Shown: positions 5,596-5,658 of the stretch, piece after piece
Numbering within the stretch: the first letter of the stretch is position 1
Layout of the letters: each line of letters begins with the position of its first letter
Assembly (NCBI GenBank): GCA_023419055.1
Contig: JAEZYO010001002.1
Coordinates: 1 to 5,658, forward strand
Length of the DNA: 5,658 bases
Reading direction: 5' to 3'
Origin: Pseudomonadota bacterium
GTDB lineage: Bacteria; Myxococcota; Polyangia; Polyangiales; Polyangiaceae
Program-made: the position numbers and the translations under genes
Notes under the pieces: model-generated
Seen by the model: the letters and a program-made list of their open reading frames with translations, nothing else
Databases searched by the model: none
Told to the model about the DNA's origin: nothing

Positions 5596-5658
5596 ATGCG
5601 CGACCTCGGAGAGAAATGGCAACGGGACCTCGAGCGTTGGTGCGAGCCGTATCTCGAT
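5596..5658 (+). CDS. IS701-like transposase, N-terminal fragment (runs off the window)
   Basis: Only the first 21 codons are visible, from the ATG at 5596. The peptide contains EKWQRDLERW (6-15) followed by CEPYLD (16-21). This resembles the start of IS701-family DDE transposases, where a W-x-x-E/D-L-x-x-W-L/C-x-P motif opens the N-terminal region. The catalytic DDE residues lie beyond the window. The placement is supported by the CTAG at the element boundary. A DDE transposase of a related family (IS4-like) is the main alternative. No clear Shine-Dalgarno is seen before the start. Confidence 0.55.
   Translation, partial: MRDLGEKWQRDLERWCEPYLD

Larger units (their letters stand above)
5536..5658 (+). 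mobile_element. Left end of an IS701-like insertion sequence (partial)
   Basis: The sequence departs from the repeat at 5536 and leads, after 60 bases of non-coding DNA, into a transposase start at 5596. The non-coding end contains a T-rich run (5550-5559), an inverted repeat CCGCCA/TGGCGG (5543-5548 and 5564-5569), and two 11-base direct repeats. These are plausible transposase-binding or promoter elements. The right end and terminal inverted repeat are outside the window, so completeness cannot be judged. Confidence 0.6.

Noticed and set aside
1..5658. CRISPR arrays, retron or diversity-generating elements, and toxin-antitoxin or phage-defence genes
   Set aside because: There are no regularly spaced short repeats, no reverse transcriptase motifs, no template/variable repeat pair with adenine-specific changes, and no recognised defence domain. 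The only long repeats are the two 128-bp copies.

Overview
The window is GC-rich DNA with three complete protein genes and one gene start at the right edge. The three complete genes show a strong G/C bias at the third codon position. A large, GC-rich, polysaccharide-degrading soil bacterium fits, for example a myxobacterium of the Polyangiales type. That is inferred from base composition, the family-9 glycoside hydrolase with a lipoprotein-like leader, and weak Shine-Dalgarno sites. No rRNA or other taxonomic marker is present.

Layout from left to right: (1) bases 1-128 are one copy of a near-identical direct repeat whose left end is cut by the window. (2) 129-282 is a spacer and putative promoter region. 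(3) 283-1722 (+) encodes an ATP-grasp carboligase-like protein. (4) 1729-3174 (-) encodes a fold-type III PLP-dependent decarboxylase of the DAP/ornithine/arginine decarboxylase superfamily, tail to tail with the ATP-grasp gene and only 6 bp away. (5) 3175-3308 is an intergenic leader with two small hairpins. (6) 3309-5243 (-) encodes an exported, probably lipid-anchored GH9 (cellulase-superfamily) protein with an N-terminal Ig-like domain. Its canonical catalytic-base Asp reads as Asn. (7) 5244-5407 is the upstream region of the GH9 gene. (8) 5408-5535 is the second copy of the direct repeat, 126 of 128 bases identical to the first. (9) From 5536 an IS701-like insertion sequence begins, with its transposase start codon at 5596. 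The element runs off the window.

The ATP-grasp and decarboxylase proteins could act in one small-molecule or glycoconjugate modification route, one activating a carboxylate and the other decarboxylating an amino acid or its conjugate. No carrier protein, glycosyltransferase or other partner is visible, so this stays a hypothesis. The GH9 and decarboxylase genes point the same way with a 134-bp gap. They may be read together, but the gap leaves room for separate promoters.

The most notable points are the pair of direct repeats bracketing the three-gene block, the exact coincidence of the right repeat's end with a CTAG at the IS701-like element boundary, and the non-canonical active-site residues of the GH9 protein. 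I saw no tRNA, rRNA, CRISPR array, prophage or recognised defence system.
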